Shown piece by piece: positions 1 through 8,819 of a stretch of 64,000 bases of DNA. Location of the stretch: the NCBI RefSeq assembly GCF_014861485.1, contig NZ_JACZHT010000001.1, forward strand, positions 1 through 64,000. The letters run 5' to 3'. Below the pieces are notes generated by a model. It was not told where the DNA came from and ran no database searches. It saw nothing but the letters and a program-made list of their open reading frames with translations. The translations under genes were made by a program, and so were the position numbers. Position 1 is the stretch's first letter. Every line of letters begins with the position of its first letter. Source of the stretch: Phaeovibrio sulfidiphilus (lineage in GTDB: Bacteria > Pseudomonadota > Alphaproteobacteria > Rhodospirillales > Rhodospirillaceae).

Positions 1-575
1 CCCTGTCCCACGGGGGCCGCGCCCGCCTGTCCTGGCGCTGGTAGTCTACCCGGATCCGGGCTCCACCCCGGATCCATACATCTCCGGGCGGTCCGGTCGC
101 AGATCCCGCGACCGGGCCCCTCGCCCAACCGCCGGGCCACGGGCCAGGACGTGGGCTCGGGCCCGGATCCGGTGCACCACCCCGGGCGGATCCCCGCCCC
201 GCAGGCTATCCCGGATCCACCACCTGACAGACGACCTGCTGTCCCCGGGCGGTCTCCCCCAACTCTCCCCCGCCCTCCCCGGAAGGCGGGGGAGTTCGTT
301 TCCAGGCCTCGCGACAGCCTGTCCCGGCGTCGGGCGACCCGGCCTGACGGCACCATTGCGCCCCCTCCCCGTCGTCACCCCCCCGGCTCCCCGCCCGCCG
401 CAACCCCGGGCGCGGGCACCGGCCCGCCCCGGAATGCGCCCTTGGAGCCGGACAAAAGGCCTGGCCAGTCTCCCGGGAAACCGATACACAGGCACAATCC
501 GTTTTCCGGCTTCCGCTCCGCCTCCGACGGGCCGAGCTGTGACAGCGCCAATCCTTCCCAGGAGGCTCCGGCATC
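1..575. other. gene-free leading stretch
   Basis: No convincing coding region is seen; the open frames here are arginine/proline-rich shadows of high GC content. The octamer CCGGATCC occurs four times (about 50-57, 68-75, 163-170 and 211-218), the first within the palindrome CCCGGATCCGGG at 49-60. A 10-bp inverted repeat (CTCCCCCGCC at 265-274, complement at 285-294) could form a hairpin, but no clear T-run follows it. The last 20 bases carry the ribosome binding site of the next gene. Confidence 0.5.
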
Positions 576-1841
576 ATGGACCGATCGCGTGTGCTGCTCC
601 CGGCAACCGTTGCCCGGTTTGTTGTTGTTGCGCTTTTCTTTGACTCGCTCGCGCCCCTGTTTCCCGTCATCGCCCGGGATCACGCCCTGAGCGACGCGGC
701 GTTCCAGGCACTTCTCGGGGCGTGCTTCCTGGTGTTCGCCCTCGCCCAGTTGCTTTCGGTGCCCGTCATTCGCCGCATCGGCCTGCACCACGCGGCGGGG
801 CTGTCGTGCCTGTACCTGGGCGCCGCCGCGGCCGTGATCTGCACCAGCGGACACCCGGCGGTGTTTGCGGTCCTGTTCGTCTCGCTGTTTGGCGTGAACA
901 GCATCGGCTCGAACGCCACCCGGGTGGCCCTGCGCAACGTCACCTCGGACGAGGGCTTCCGGCGCCTCTTCGCCTGGGCCAGCAGTTTTGTGGAGCTCAT
1001 GCAGACCGCGACACCGGTCCTTGCGGGCGCCATTGCGGCGGCGTTCGGCTGGCGCTGGGCCGTGGTGGCTCTGGTCGCCCCGGTCGTCCTGGCCGGCGCC
1101 GTCATCGAGTGGAGCACGGTACGGCACCGCAGCCCGCACCCGAACCCGCAGACGGCAGGAGCCTACGGGGGCTGGCGCACGGTCCTGTCCCGGCGCACCT
1201 TCCTGATCCCGACCCTGATGGCGGCCGCGCTGCAGATCTCGTTTGCGCCGCTTCTGGCCCGACTGCCCTTCCTCGCGGCCAACGACCTGGGCCTGGGCCC
1301 CTTCGGGGTGGGCGTGGTCCTGTGCCTCGACAGTGTGGTGGTGGCCCTGGGCCTGCTCGTGTGCGGGCTGCTCGCCAAACGCCTTGCGACCCGAGCCAAG
1401 GCGCTGATCGGCTGCGCGATCCTGCTGGGCGGCGTGGTGCTGATGGTCTCCAGCCTCTGGACAACCCCCTGGTTCGGGGTGGCGGGCATACTTCTGGCAA
1501 CGGCGGCGTTCGGGTTCATCTACATTCCCTGCGCCAGCGAGGCCCTGAACGGACCCGAGACTGAGCGGGTCACCGCCTCGGCCCTGTTTGGTTTTCTCCA
1601 GCCCGTGGTGGCGGGGATTTCGGTGGGGCTGGGAAGCCTGCTGCCCCTCTCCCTGCTGACGGGAGGGGCCCTCATGACCGCGCTGGCCCTGGTCCTGACC
1701 ACGCTTCTTGCCGCGCTGTGGAGGACCGGCCCCGCACCCGCGACGGGCGCGGACACAGACACGGGTGCGGATATGGGTGAGGGTGCGGGGCCTCCCGCGA
1801 CAGACACGGGCGCGGGGCCTCCCGCGCAAAGGCTTGACTGA
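576..1841 (+). CDS. MFS transporter (421 aa)
   Basis: A polytopic inner-membrane protein with about twelve hydrophobic segments in the pattern of the major facilitator superfamily. The substrate cannot be named. The start follows an AGGAGG site about 11 bases upstream, and the protein opens directly with a short basic tail and a first membrane segment. After the last membrane helix the final ~35 residues are a low-complexity hydrophilic tail rich in Gly, Ala, Asp, Thr and Pro, in which a GPPA-containing unit recurs; the DNA there is visibly repetitive (about 1735-1830). The gene stands alone, with lnt starting about 270 bases downstream on the same strand. Membership of the superfamily is inferred from hydrophobic pattern, not from a specific signature. 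Confidence 0.8.
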   Translation: MDRSRVLLPATVARFVVVALFFDSLAPLFPVIARDHALSDAAFQALLGACFLVFALAQLLSVPVIRRIGLHHAAGLSCLYLGAAAAVICTSGHPAVFAVLFVSLFGVNSIGSNATRVALRNVTSDEGFRRLFAWASSFVELMQTATPVLAGAIAAAFGWRWAVVALVAPVVLAGAVIEWSTVRHRSPHPNPQTAGAYGGWRTVLSRRTFLIPTLMAAALQISFAPLLARLPFLAANDLGLGPFGVGVVLCLDSVVVALGLLVCGLLAKRLATRAKALIGCAILLGGVVLMVSSLWTTPWFGVAGILLATAAFGFIYIPCASEALNGPETERVTASALFGFLQPVVAGISVGLGSLLPLSLLTGGALMTALALVLTTLLAALWRTGPAPATGADTDTGADMGEGAGPPATDTGAGPPAQRLD

Positions 1842-2112
1842 CACCCCCAGCGCTGCAGACCGGGCGAACTGTTCCGTGAGCCGGGCCGGCCTGCGCCCGG
1901 CCTGACGCGCTGTGTACCGAGCCCCGCCACCCCCCGGGCATACCCCCTGCCGGACACCCACGCCCGGCCCCCGGTGACGGCTCCCGGAACGACCGACCCC
2001 GCGCCCTGCCCGTCCGCCCCGGGCACACGGGCGAGCCGGAAACCCCACGACAAGTCCAACCTGAATGAGGTATGTATATCCCCTTGGGAGGCTTACTGCA
2101 CTGAGGGGAACA

Positions 2113-4041
2113 ATGGTTCGTCTGGCACACCGGGTTCGTGCCCTGGACGGCTGGAAAGCCGCCGGGATTGTCTTTCTTGCCGGGCTTGTGGCGGTGGCCG
2201 CCATGCCCCCCCTGTACATCCTTCCGGCTCTTCTGATTGCCTTTCCGCTGGCGGTCTGGCGCCTTGACGCCACAACGAGCCTGAAAGGCGCACTCGGGAC
2301 CGGATTTCTCTTCGGGCTGGGACACTTCACGGGGCTGATCTACTGGGTCGGCTTCGCGTTCCTTGTGGACGCCGAGGAATTCGGCGCCCTCGCCCCCGTT
2401 GCGGTCCTGGGCCTTGCCACGCTGCTCGCGGTGATCCCGGCGCTGGTCTTCGCCGCCGCCCGGCTTCTGGGCGCCCGGGGACCGGGGCGAATTCTCCTGT
2501 TTGCCGGCCTGTGGACGCTGGGCGAGCTGCTGCGGGAGTACTATCTCAGCGGCTTCCCCTGGGCACCCGTGGGGCTGGTGTGGATGCCGTTCCTGGACAT
2601 GATCCAGTCCCTGGCCCTGTTCGGGGTCACGGGCCTGTCCCTGCTGACCGTGTTCGCCGCCGCGTCCTTTGCGGTCCTCGGGGACGAGCCCCGCACGCCG
2701 GGCCCTGCGCCCCGCTGGCGGGCCCTCGCCATGCCCGCAGCCGGGCTCGCCCTTCTGGCCCTGGTGGCCGCCGGAGGAGCCACCCGTATCGCCCTGAACG
2801 GCGGCGCCGGGCACTGGGACGAGGACGGCCGCTGGCACAGCGGGACACAGGCCCACGCGATGGCCCCGGCCAGCGCCGGATCCACTCCAGCCGTGTCTGC
2901 GACGGGCGGGCCGAGCGTCACGCCCACCGGCCCGGCGGACCCCGACCGGGCGGATAGCCCTGCGAACACCGCTGGCGACAGACAGGAAGCCGACCGTCTG
3001 GCAGAGGCTCCCCGGGCAGGCGACACACCCGCAGACCCACGCTCCCCGGCTGAAACGCCCGCACCCTCTGCCCGGGCCGACACCCCGCCTGGGGAAGCGA
3101 GCCCCGCAGACGCACCCTCCCCGGCTGAAACGCCCGCACCCTCTCCCCACGCCGACACTCCGCCTGCGGACAGGGACCGCCTGTTCCGGGCCCGCCTTGT
3201 GCAGCCCGCCATTCCCCAGGACCAGAAGTGGAGCGCCCTGAGGCGCTACGAGAACATCCGCTCCCACATTGTGCTGTCCCGCCTGCCGGGCCAGGACGAT
3301 GTGGATGCGGTGATCTGGGCCGAGACCGCCGTGGCCTTCGCCCTGAACGCCTCGCGCCAGCTCCAGGCCGATGTGGGGATGGCCGCCCCCGGGAACGGCC
3401 TCCTCCTGACGGGCGGACTGCGCCAGTCCGAGGGGGACAGCCCCACCTTCCAGGTCTGGAACAGCCTGTACGTTCTGGACCGGAGCGGCACCATCCTCGA
3501 CACCTACGACAAGGCCCACCTGGTGCCGTTCGGCGAGTACGTCCCCTTCCGGGGCCTTCCCGGCCTGCGGAAGGTCACGGAGGGGATGACCGACTTTTCG
3601 GCGGGCCCGGGGCCGCGCACCCTCACGACCGGACGCCTTCCGCCCTTCTCGCCGCTGGTGTGCTACGAGGTGATTTTCCCCTCGAGGGTCGTGGCGAAAA
3701 CCGGCCCGCGCCCGGAGTGGATCGTCAACATTACCAACGATGGTTGGTACGGCCGCACCAGCGGGCCCTACCAGCATTTCCAGATCGCCCGGGCCCGGGC
3801 TATAGAGGAAGGACTATCTCTTGTGCGGGTTGCCAACACGGGAATATCCGGAGTCGTATCCCCGCTTGGCGTGGTCTCTCCCCTGATCGAACTGGACCGA
3901 ACCGGGGTTCTGGATGTGGACATCCCCCGTCCTGCGGGCACTCTGACGCCTTTCGCCCGGTTCGGGAACGGAATTCCCCTTCTTCTCGCTCTCCTTTTCA
4001 GCATTTCCGGATATATTATAGTTCGCAACTATCGGGTTTGA
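2113..4041 (+). CDS. lnt: apolipoprotein N-acyltransferase Lnt with a long P/A-rich insert
   Basis: Transfers the third acyl chain onto the N-terminal cysteine of lipoproteins in the inner membrane. The N-terminal ~230 residues are hydrophobic helices; the C-terminal part is a nitrilase-type domain with the expected Glu-Lys-Cys triad: Glu404 in VIWAETA, Lys467 in TYDKAHLVPFGEY and Cys517 in LVCYEV. I chose ATG 2113 (642 aa) because GAGGGGA lies just upstream; an in-frame ATG at 2065 would add 16 residues. Between the membrane part and the catalytic domain, residues about 242-355 form an extra segment rich in Pro, Ala, Asp, Ser and Thr with an internal repeat, not usual in Lnt. Its partner enzyme Lgt is encoded at 52251. 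Confidence 0.93.
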   Translation: MVRLAHRVRALDGWKAAGIVFLAGLVAVAAMPPLYILPALLIAFPLAVWRLDATTSLKGALGTGFLFGLGHFTGLIYWVGFAFLVDAEEFGALAPVAVLGLATLLAVIPALVFAAARLLGARGPGRILLFAGLWTLGELLREYYLSGFPWAPVGLVWMPFLDMIQSLALFGVTGLSLLTVFAAASFAVLGDEPRTPGPAPRWRALAMPAAGLALLALVAAGGATRIALNGGAGHWDEDGRWHSGTQAHAMAPASAGSTPAVSATGGPSVTPTGPADPDRADSPANTAGDRQEADRLAEAPRAGDTPADPRSPAETPAPSARADTPPGEASPADAPSPAETPAPSPHADTPPADRDRLFRARLVQPAIPQDQKWSALRRYENIRSHIVLSRLPGQDDVDAVIWAETAVAFALNASRQLQADVGMAAPGNGLLLTGGLRQSEGDSPTFQVWNSLYVLDRSGTILDTYDKAHLVPFGEYVPFRGLPGLRKVTEGMTDFSAGPGPRTLTTGRLPPFSPLVCYEVIFPSRVVAKTGPRPEWIVNITNDGWYGRTSGPYQHFQIARARAIEEGLSLVRVANTGISGVVSPLGVVSPLIELDRTGVLDVDIPRPAGTLTPFARFGNGIPLLLALLFSISGYIIVRNYRV

Positions 4042-4088
4042 CTGTCCCGCACCTCCCGCAGCCTTTCGGCACAAAGGTCTCTATTTCC

Positions 4089-4117
4089 TTGACCAGGATC
4101 GACTATGGTGCTACATC
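4089..4117 (+). promoter_or_regulatory. candidate sigma70 promoter for the XRE regulator
   Basis: TTGACC (4089-4094) and TACATC (4112-4117) are separated by 17 bases, about 140 bases before the start codon of the regulator. The -35 is strong and the -10 is weak (3 of 6). Confidence 0.35.
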
Positions 4118-4257
4118 CTGACGAGTGATTCAGTTTCGACCCGAACTGAACCGGTGTTCTCGAGCGAAAGCACAGCGTCGGTCTCGCCTGATGAAGGTCC
4201 AGTGATCTGCGTTCCCTTTCTCCTGGAGGCCACCCCCGAACAAACGAGGACAGAACC

Positions 4258-4800
4258 ATGACCGCGATTAAGCAGCCCGACGACGACGACGAGACGGGCG
4301 CCCGGAGGTCTTCCAGGGGACGGACTCCCTCGGGACGGCCCAATCCGGTCGATGTGCACGTGGGTAACCGCGTCCGTCTGCGGCGCACCTTGCTTGGCAT
4401 GAGCCAGGAGCGGCTCGGTGAGGCTCTTGGTCTGACGTTCCAGCAGGTCCAGAAATACGAGCGTGGAGCCAACCGCATTGGCGCCAGCCGCCTGTGGGAT
4501 CTGTCGCGGGTTCTTGACGTGTCCATGTCCTATTTCTTCGATGAGATGGACGACGACACCATCCGCCACAGCCCCATGATCATTGCCCAGGTTCCCAGCG
4601 AACCCGCGCTGCCGGAAGCGGATCCCATGACCCGGCGCGAAACCCTCGAGCTGGTCAGGGCCTACTACCGCATCGGGGATTCCTCGGTGCGCAAGCGCAT
4701 TTTCGAGCTGACCAAGTCCCTCAGCGTTGCGACTGCCCGCCCCACCTTCTCGGTCGAGGGCCAGGACAATGAAGACGTGTCGGAAGCCGCCGCCGAATAA
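4258..4800 (+). CDS. XRE-family helix-turn-helix transcriptional regulator (180 aa)
   Basis: Cytoplasmic DNA-binding protein. Residues about 33-92 form a Cro/C1-type HTH: VGNRVRLRRTLLGMSQ, then LGEALGLTFQQVQKYERG and a downstream helix ending in MSYFF. This form is very common in Rhodospirillales and Rhizobiales and usually comes as a single domain followed by an acidic, poorly conserved tail, as here. The N-terminal 30 residues are charged and low complexity. The start codon follows 'ggaggccacccccg' in a typical Shine-Dalgarno position somewhat upstream. The gene is monocistronic: a candidate promoter lies upstream and a strong terminator directly follows the stop. The regulated genes cannot be inferred. 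Confidence 0.85.
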   Translation: MTAIKQPDDDDETGARRSSRGRTPSGRPNPVDVHVGNRVRLRRTLLGMSQERLGEALGLTFQQVQKYERGANRIGASRLWDLSRVLDVSMSYFFDEMDDDTIRHSPMIIAQVPSEPALPEADPMTRRETLELVRAYYRIGDSSVRKRIFELTKSLSVATARPTFSVEGQDNEDVSEAAAE

Positions 4801-4826
4801 TCCCCGTTTTCGGCGCTTGTTTCCAG

Positions 4827-4861
4827 AAAACCCCCGGAACTTCACCAAAGCCGGGGGTTTT
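4827..4861 (+). terminator. Rho-independent terminator after the XRE regulator
   Basis: The stem AAAACCCCCGG / CCGGGGGTTTT is a perfect inverted repeat with a 13-base loop. The T-run on the plus strand and the A-run on the other side allow action in both directions. Confidence 0.85.
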
Positions 4862-4959
4862 CCATTGGCGCCGGGCCAGCCCCGGCTCCCGTCCCGGACC
4901 GTCCCGCACGCGCGCCCCCCTGTCCCTGATTTCGCCCCGATTCAGCCACCGCCTTTTCC

Positions 4960-4988
4960 TTGGGTGCCCGGACCCTTGATGCTATAGT
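4960..4988 (+). promoter_or_regulatory. candidate sigma70 promoter for icd
   Basis: TTGGGT (4960-4965), a 17-base spacer and TATAGT (4983-4988, 5 of 6 to consensus) lie about 125 bases upstream of the icd start codon, in an otherwise gene-free stretch. Confidence 0.5.
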
Positions 4989-5111
4989 GCGCGGGTCCGA
5001 AGAACGGAGCCGGTCCCCGACCGCCCGTTCCCTTTCGCCTGGGGCGCACCCCGCCGGACACCCCCAACAACCTGCGCATCAACAAACCTCTGGTATGAAG
5101 GCGAAAAAAAC

Positions 5112-6326
5112 ATGAGCAAGATCAAGGTCAAAAATCCCGTCGTGGAGCTTGACGGCGATGAAATGACCCGCATCATCTGGCGCTTCATCAAGGACAAACT
5201 GATTCTGCCGTACCTGGACATCGACCTGAAGTACTACGACCTCGGGATCGAGAAGCGCGACGAGACGGATGACAAAATCACCGTCGATGCCGCCAACGCC
5301 ATCAAGCAGTACGGCGTGGGCGTGAAGTGCGCGACCATCACCCCCGACGAGGCCCGGGTCGAGGAGTTCGGACTGAAGAAAATGTGGAAGTCCCCCAACG
5401 GGACGATCCGGAACATTCTCGACGGCACGGTCTTCCGTGAGCCCATCTTGTGCCGCAACGTGCCGCGCCTGGTCCCCGGCTGGACCCAGCCCATCGTGAT
5501 CGGACGCCACGCCTACGGAGACCAGTACCGCGCCACCGACGTGCTGATCCCCGGCAAGGGACAGCTGACCCTGCGCTTCACGCCGGAAGACGGCTCGGCC
5601 CCGGTCGAGTGGGACGTGTTCGAGTTCCCGGGATCGGGCGTGGCCCTGTCCATGTACAACCTTGATGATTCCATCCGGGGCTTTGCGCGGGCCTGCTTCA
5701 ACTACGGCCTCAACCGCAACTACCCGGTTTACCTTTCCACCAAGAACACGATCCTGAAGGCCTACGACGGCCGCTTCAAGGACCTGTTCCAGGAGATCTT
5801 CGACGCCGAGTTCGCCACCGCCTTCAAGGCCGCCGGCCTGACCTACGAGCACCGCCTGATCGACGACATGGTGGCCTGCGCCATGAAGTGGAACGGCGGC
5901 TTCGTCTGGGCGTGCAAGAACTACGACGGGGACGTCCAGTCGGACACGCTGGCCCAGGGCTTCGGCTCCCTGGGGCTGATGACCTCGGTCCTGATGACGC
6001 CGGACGGAAACTGCGTTGAGGCGGAAGCCGCCCACGGCACGGTCACCCGTCACTATCGCCAGCACCAGAAGGGTCAGGAGACCTCGACCAACCCCATCGC
6101 CTCCATCTTCGCGTGGACGCAGGGGCTCAAGTACCGCGGCAAGTTCGACGGCACCCCCGACGTGGAGGCCTTCGCCGACACGCTGGAGAAGGTCTGCGTC
6201 GAGACTGTGGAGGCCGGGTTCATGACCAAGGATCTTGCGATCCTGATCTCCCCCGAGCAGCCCTGGATGACCACCAACCAGTTCCTGGACAAGCTGGACG
6301 AGGGTCTGAAGGCCCGCATGAAGTAA
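5112..6326 (+). CDS. icd: NADP-dependent isocitrate dehydrogenase (404 aa)
   Basis: Oxidative decarboxylation of isocitrate to 2-oxoglutarate in the TCA cycle, forming NADPH. The length and sequence are those of the eukaryote-like type common in alphaproteobacteria, not the E. coli type. Visible signatures are the N-terminal [13 protein letters not shown], the substrate-binding [18 protein letters not shown], the metal-binding DDMVACAMK and the NADP-contacting [10 protein letters not shown]. The start ATG follows GAAGGCG, and the protein begins with the expected short MSKIKVKNP. It is a single-gene unit with its own promoter candidate and terminator. Confidence 0.97.
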   Translation: MSKIKVKNPVVELDGDEMTRIIWRFIKDKLILPYLDIDLKYYDLGIEKRDETDDKITVDAANAIKQYGVGVKCATITPDEARVEEFGLKKMWKSPNGTIRNILDGTVFREPILCRNVPRLVPGWTQPIVIGRHAYGDQYRATDVLIPGKGQLTLRFTPEDGSAPVEWDVFEFPGSGVALSMYNLDDSIRGFARACFNYGLNRNYPVYLSTKNTILKAYDGRFKDLFQEIFDAEFATAFKAAGLTYEHRLIDDMVACAMKWNGGFVWACKNYDGDVQSDTLAQGFGSLGLMTSVLMTPDGNCVEAEAAHGTVTRHYRQHQKGQETSTNPIASIFAWTQGLKYRGKFDGTPDVEAFADTLEKVCVETVEAGFMTKDLAILISPEQPWMTTNQFLDKLDEGLKARMK

Positions 6327-6333
6327 GACCGCT

Positions 6334-6362
6334 CCGGCCCGGGGGACACGCTCCCGGGCCGG
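6334..6362 (+). terminator. terminator-like hairpin after icd
   Basis: The perfect 10-bp stem CCGGCCCGGG / CCCGGGCCGG has a 9-base loop and starts 8 bases after the icd stop. Only a short TTG follows, so it may be a weak terminator or a transcript 3' end stabiliser. Confidence 0.6.
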
Positions 6363-6595
6363 TTGTCCATGGGGCGCCGCTTTGCAAGCAGGTGCGGCAA
6401 CCGACGAACGGGCGTGGCGCCCTCGCCCCCCCGGCGCCACAGGCCGGCCCATCCGCCCCGGGCGGAATGCCGGCGGGATGCTGGCGCATCGGGGAGCACT
6501 CCCCCCGGCGCCGCCGGGATTCTGGCGCATCGGGCAGCTCGCCCGCCCGGTCCCAGTCAGCGCCCCGCCCCGGGCCTCAGGGGTGCTTCACCAGA

Positions 6596-7501
6596 TCAGG
6601 GGTGTTTGATCAGGTCAATGGTGTGGACCGGCTCGAAGTTCTCGATGGCGTCCAGGATATCCGCGTTGATCAGCTCCTTGTAGGGCGCCCAGTCCACCGG
6701 AAGAAGCTCCTCCAGAACCTCCAGGGACTCGTCCCCCTTCATGGCCGTGTAGTAGGCGATGGCGATGGCCCGGGCCGCCGGATGCATGTCGGCCGCATTG
6801 CGGACCTGCGCGATCAGGATATCGTAGGCCTCCTGGTGGCGCCCGGCCTGGTCGGGCCTCCAGATGGTCTCATCGAAAATCAGAAACCGGGTCAGGGCCG
6901 GAGAGTCCGCCCCGGACAGGAACAGCGGGTTCTCGTCACTCTGGCCCCGCGGCTGATAGTACTGGAACGCCGGGTCCGAGATGGGAAACACCAGGGAGGC
7001 CGTCCCGTTCTCGAGGGTCTCGGGGTTGCCCATGGACGACTTGCCGTTGGCGTCGATATACGACGCGTAGGACACGCTGTCATCCGTGCAGGTGGTGAGG
7101 ATGTAGTAGGTAAAGCAGCAGTTGGCGCCGCCACTGTACATCTCCACCGGCAGGGTCCGGCATCCGGGCAGGGGGAAGTCACGCACCTCGGCGCGGGGGT
7201 TGAAGATAACAAAGCCCCGGGCGCTGGCATCCACCTCCCGCTCGTCGAACACGAGCTTGGCATCCAGGGTCTCGCCGCCGAACTCGGGCTCGGCCAGGAG
7301 GGCAAAGGGCCCGAAGTCCGTCCGGTAGGTTTTGGCGGCGGAACTGTCGATCCGAACCTCCTCACCGGGCTTGACCGGAACCGCCTCGCCCTCCCCGTCG
7401 CCACAGCCCGCCAGGGGTAGAGCGGCCGCAAGGGCAAGGGCCGCCGCCCCCGAAACGGCCGCCACCCGCCCGCGCCGCGGGCTGTCCGATGTCTTTCTCA
7501 T
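6596..7501 (-). CDS. predicted lipoprotein with CC motif, tandem paralogue A (301 aa)
   Basis: Unknown function. The start at 7501 is preferred over 7528 because GGGAG lies just upstream and the protein then begins with an ideal lipoprotein signal: basic n-region, Ala/Leu-rich helix and lipobox LAGC at about residue 32. The mature protein is ~270 residues, mostly hydrophilic, so it should sit in the periplasm anchored by lipid. It is clearly paralogous to the gene immediately upstream on the same strand. They share SGGANCC followed by TYY, a DP-F-Q-Y-P segment, DSPA--RF, a Trp-Arg-x-Asp block, AYYTAMKG and a closing INADIL region. The adjacent cysteine pair in ANCC is the most distinctive feature. 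The two genes lie 60 bases apart and are probably cotranscribed. Confidence 0.75.
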   Translation of the reverse strand: MRKTSDSPRRGRVAAVSGAAALALAAALPLAGCGDGEGEAVPVKPGEEVRIDSSAAKTYRTDFGPFALLAEPEFGGETLDAKLVFDEREVDASARGFVIFNPRAEVRDFPLPGCRTLPVEMYSGGANCCFTYYILTTCTDDSVSYASYIDANGKSSMGNPETLENGTASLVFPISDPAFQYYQPRGQSDENPLFLSGADSPALTRFLIFDETIWRPDQAGRHQEAYDILIAQVRNAADMHPAARAIAIAYYTAMKGDESLEVLEELLPVDWAPYKELINADILDAIENFEPVHTIDLIKHP

Positions 7502-7561
7502 GCACGTCTCCCTGTTCCTGGCATACACGCCCCCTGGACGCCCTGTCCCCCGTGCGGGGGC

Positions 7562-8488
7562 CTACGGCGCGTCTTCAAGGCGAATGGTGTGGATTGGATT
7601 GAAACCGCCAACAGCCCGCAGGATATCGGCGTTGATGACCGCGCGGAACGGCTGCCAGTCCGGGGGCAGCGCGGCCTCGAGAACCGGCAGCGCGGGCTCG
7701 CCTTTCATGGCGGTGTAATACGCCCGCGCCACCGCGGCAGAGGCCGGCGACACGCTGTGCTGGGCCGGGATTTTGGCGATCAGGTCGTCATAGGCCTGCG
7801 GGAACTCGCCCACCCGGTCCATGCGCCAGGCCCCGTTCTCAAACACCATGAAGCGGCTGACGGCCGGAGAGTCCGCGGTGGAGAAGGACACCCAGTTCGT
7901 CGCCCCCGGCAGGTCCGGACCATAGGACTGGAATACGGGATCCGTGACCGGGAAGGCCCGGACGCTCCCGTCCGCCCCGAGCCCGACAGCGTCCTCCATA
8001 AACGACTTGCTGCCGGAATCGACGTAGACGGCAAACGGCCCCGACGGGCACGAGCCGAGAAGATAGTAGGTGGAGCAGCAGTTGGCGCCGCCGCTGAACA
8101 GCTCAACACGGCGGGACTGGCACCCGGGCAGCGGCACATCGGCCACCGGCCGTCCCGCGCCAAGAAAGACAAAGCCCGTGGCGCTGGCGTCGACCTTGCG
8201 CCCGGCGTCATACAGGGTCGCATCGAAGCTCCCGCCGTCCGCCGCGGGCGAGGCCACGAGAGACAGGGGCCCCAGGTCCACCCGACAGGGCTCCGGGGGG
8301 CTGGTGTCAATCCGGACCACCTCGCCGTCCGCGAGAGCGCGCGGCCCGTTGACGGCACCTTTGGAAGGCGCACCGGGAGGCGCAACGGGGGACGCACTGC
8401 GGGCCCCGACCGCGCCCGGCCACAGGAGCAGCCCCGCAGCCAGAGCCATCCCCCCCAGACACGACAAGCCGAAACGATGATTAGCCAT
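7562..8488 (-). CDS. predicted exported protein with CC motif, tandem paralogue B (308 aa)
   Basis: Unknown function. It begins with a signal peptide (hydrophobic residues about 10-28, ending near AVGA) and lacks the lipobox cysteine of its neighbour, so it is probably a soluble periplasmic protein cleaved by signal peptidase I. The mature part aligns over its whole length with paralogue A: SGGANCC-STYY, FPVTDPVFQSYGP, DSPAVSRFMVF, AYDDLIAKI, AYYTAMKGEP and LPPDWQPF-INADIL. The gene is first of the pair, with the 331-base gap to lepA upstream. A duplication that left one lipid-anchored and one soluble copy is the simplest reading. Confidence 0.75.
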   Translation of the reverse strand: MANHRFGLSCLGGMALAAGLLLWPGAVGARSASPVAPPGAPSKGAVNGPRALADGEVVRIDTSPPEPCRVDLGPLSLVASPAADGGSFDATLYDAGRKVDASATGFVFLGAGRPVADVPLPGCQSRRVELFSGGANCCSTYYLLGSCPSGPFAVYVDSGSKSFMEDAVGLGADGSVRAFPVTDPVFQSYGPDLPGATNWVSFSTADSPAVSRFMVFENGAWRMDRVGEFPQAYDDLIAKIPAQHSVSPASAAVARAYYTAMKGEPALPVLEAALPPDWQPFRAVINADILRAVGGFNPIHTIRLEDAP

Positions 8489-8819
8489 GGCAGCCCCAAA
8501 CCGCTTTCACCCTGGAGTTATGTTAAGTCAAAAGACAACTTTTTGAAAGGGATGCGGATGCGGACCGCGGCGCACGGGGAACGCCGGCACAGGTCGCCTG
8601 GCAGAGTGGAAACAACGTGGCCGGGCTCTGACCTGTGTCCCGGTGGCGACTGGGGGGTATCAGGCGGGGCCAATGTGACCAGCCCCACACACGGTGGCCC
8701 AGTGGAGACGCCGCGTCCGCGCCCATGCAAAACGGGCCCGGGCGCACGTGGCGTCCGAGCCCGGAACGGTTCCCGTGACCGGCCCCTGCCCCGCAGACCC
8801 GGGGCGGCCGGCGCCGGTG
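8489..8819. other. intergenic region between lepA and the exported-protein pair
   Basis: No gene is seen. It holds the lepA terminator (8729-8763) and an AT-rich patch at about 8518-8550 (on the minus strand TTTCAA, 17 bases, TAACAT) that is the likely but weak promoter region for the exported-protein pair. Confidence 0.4.
8729..8763 (-). terminator. Rho-independent terminator of lepA
   Basis: On the minus strand a 13-position stem with a single mismatch (arms 8763-8751 and 8745-8733) and a 5-base loop is followed directly by TTTT. It lies about 57 bases after the lepA stop. Confidence 0.75.

Noticed and set aside
375-2330. A 651-codon open frame on the minus strand
   Set aside because: It runs antisense to the MFS gene and the lnt start and is Arg/Gly/Gln-rich with no domain; the plus-strand genes have ribosome binding sites and recognisable proteins.
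1672-3777. A 701-codon open frame on the minus strand
   Set aside because: Antisense to lnt; low-complexity composition; lnt has its catalytic residues on the plus strand.
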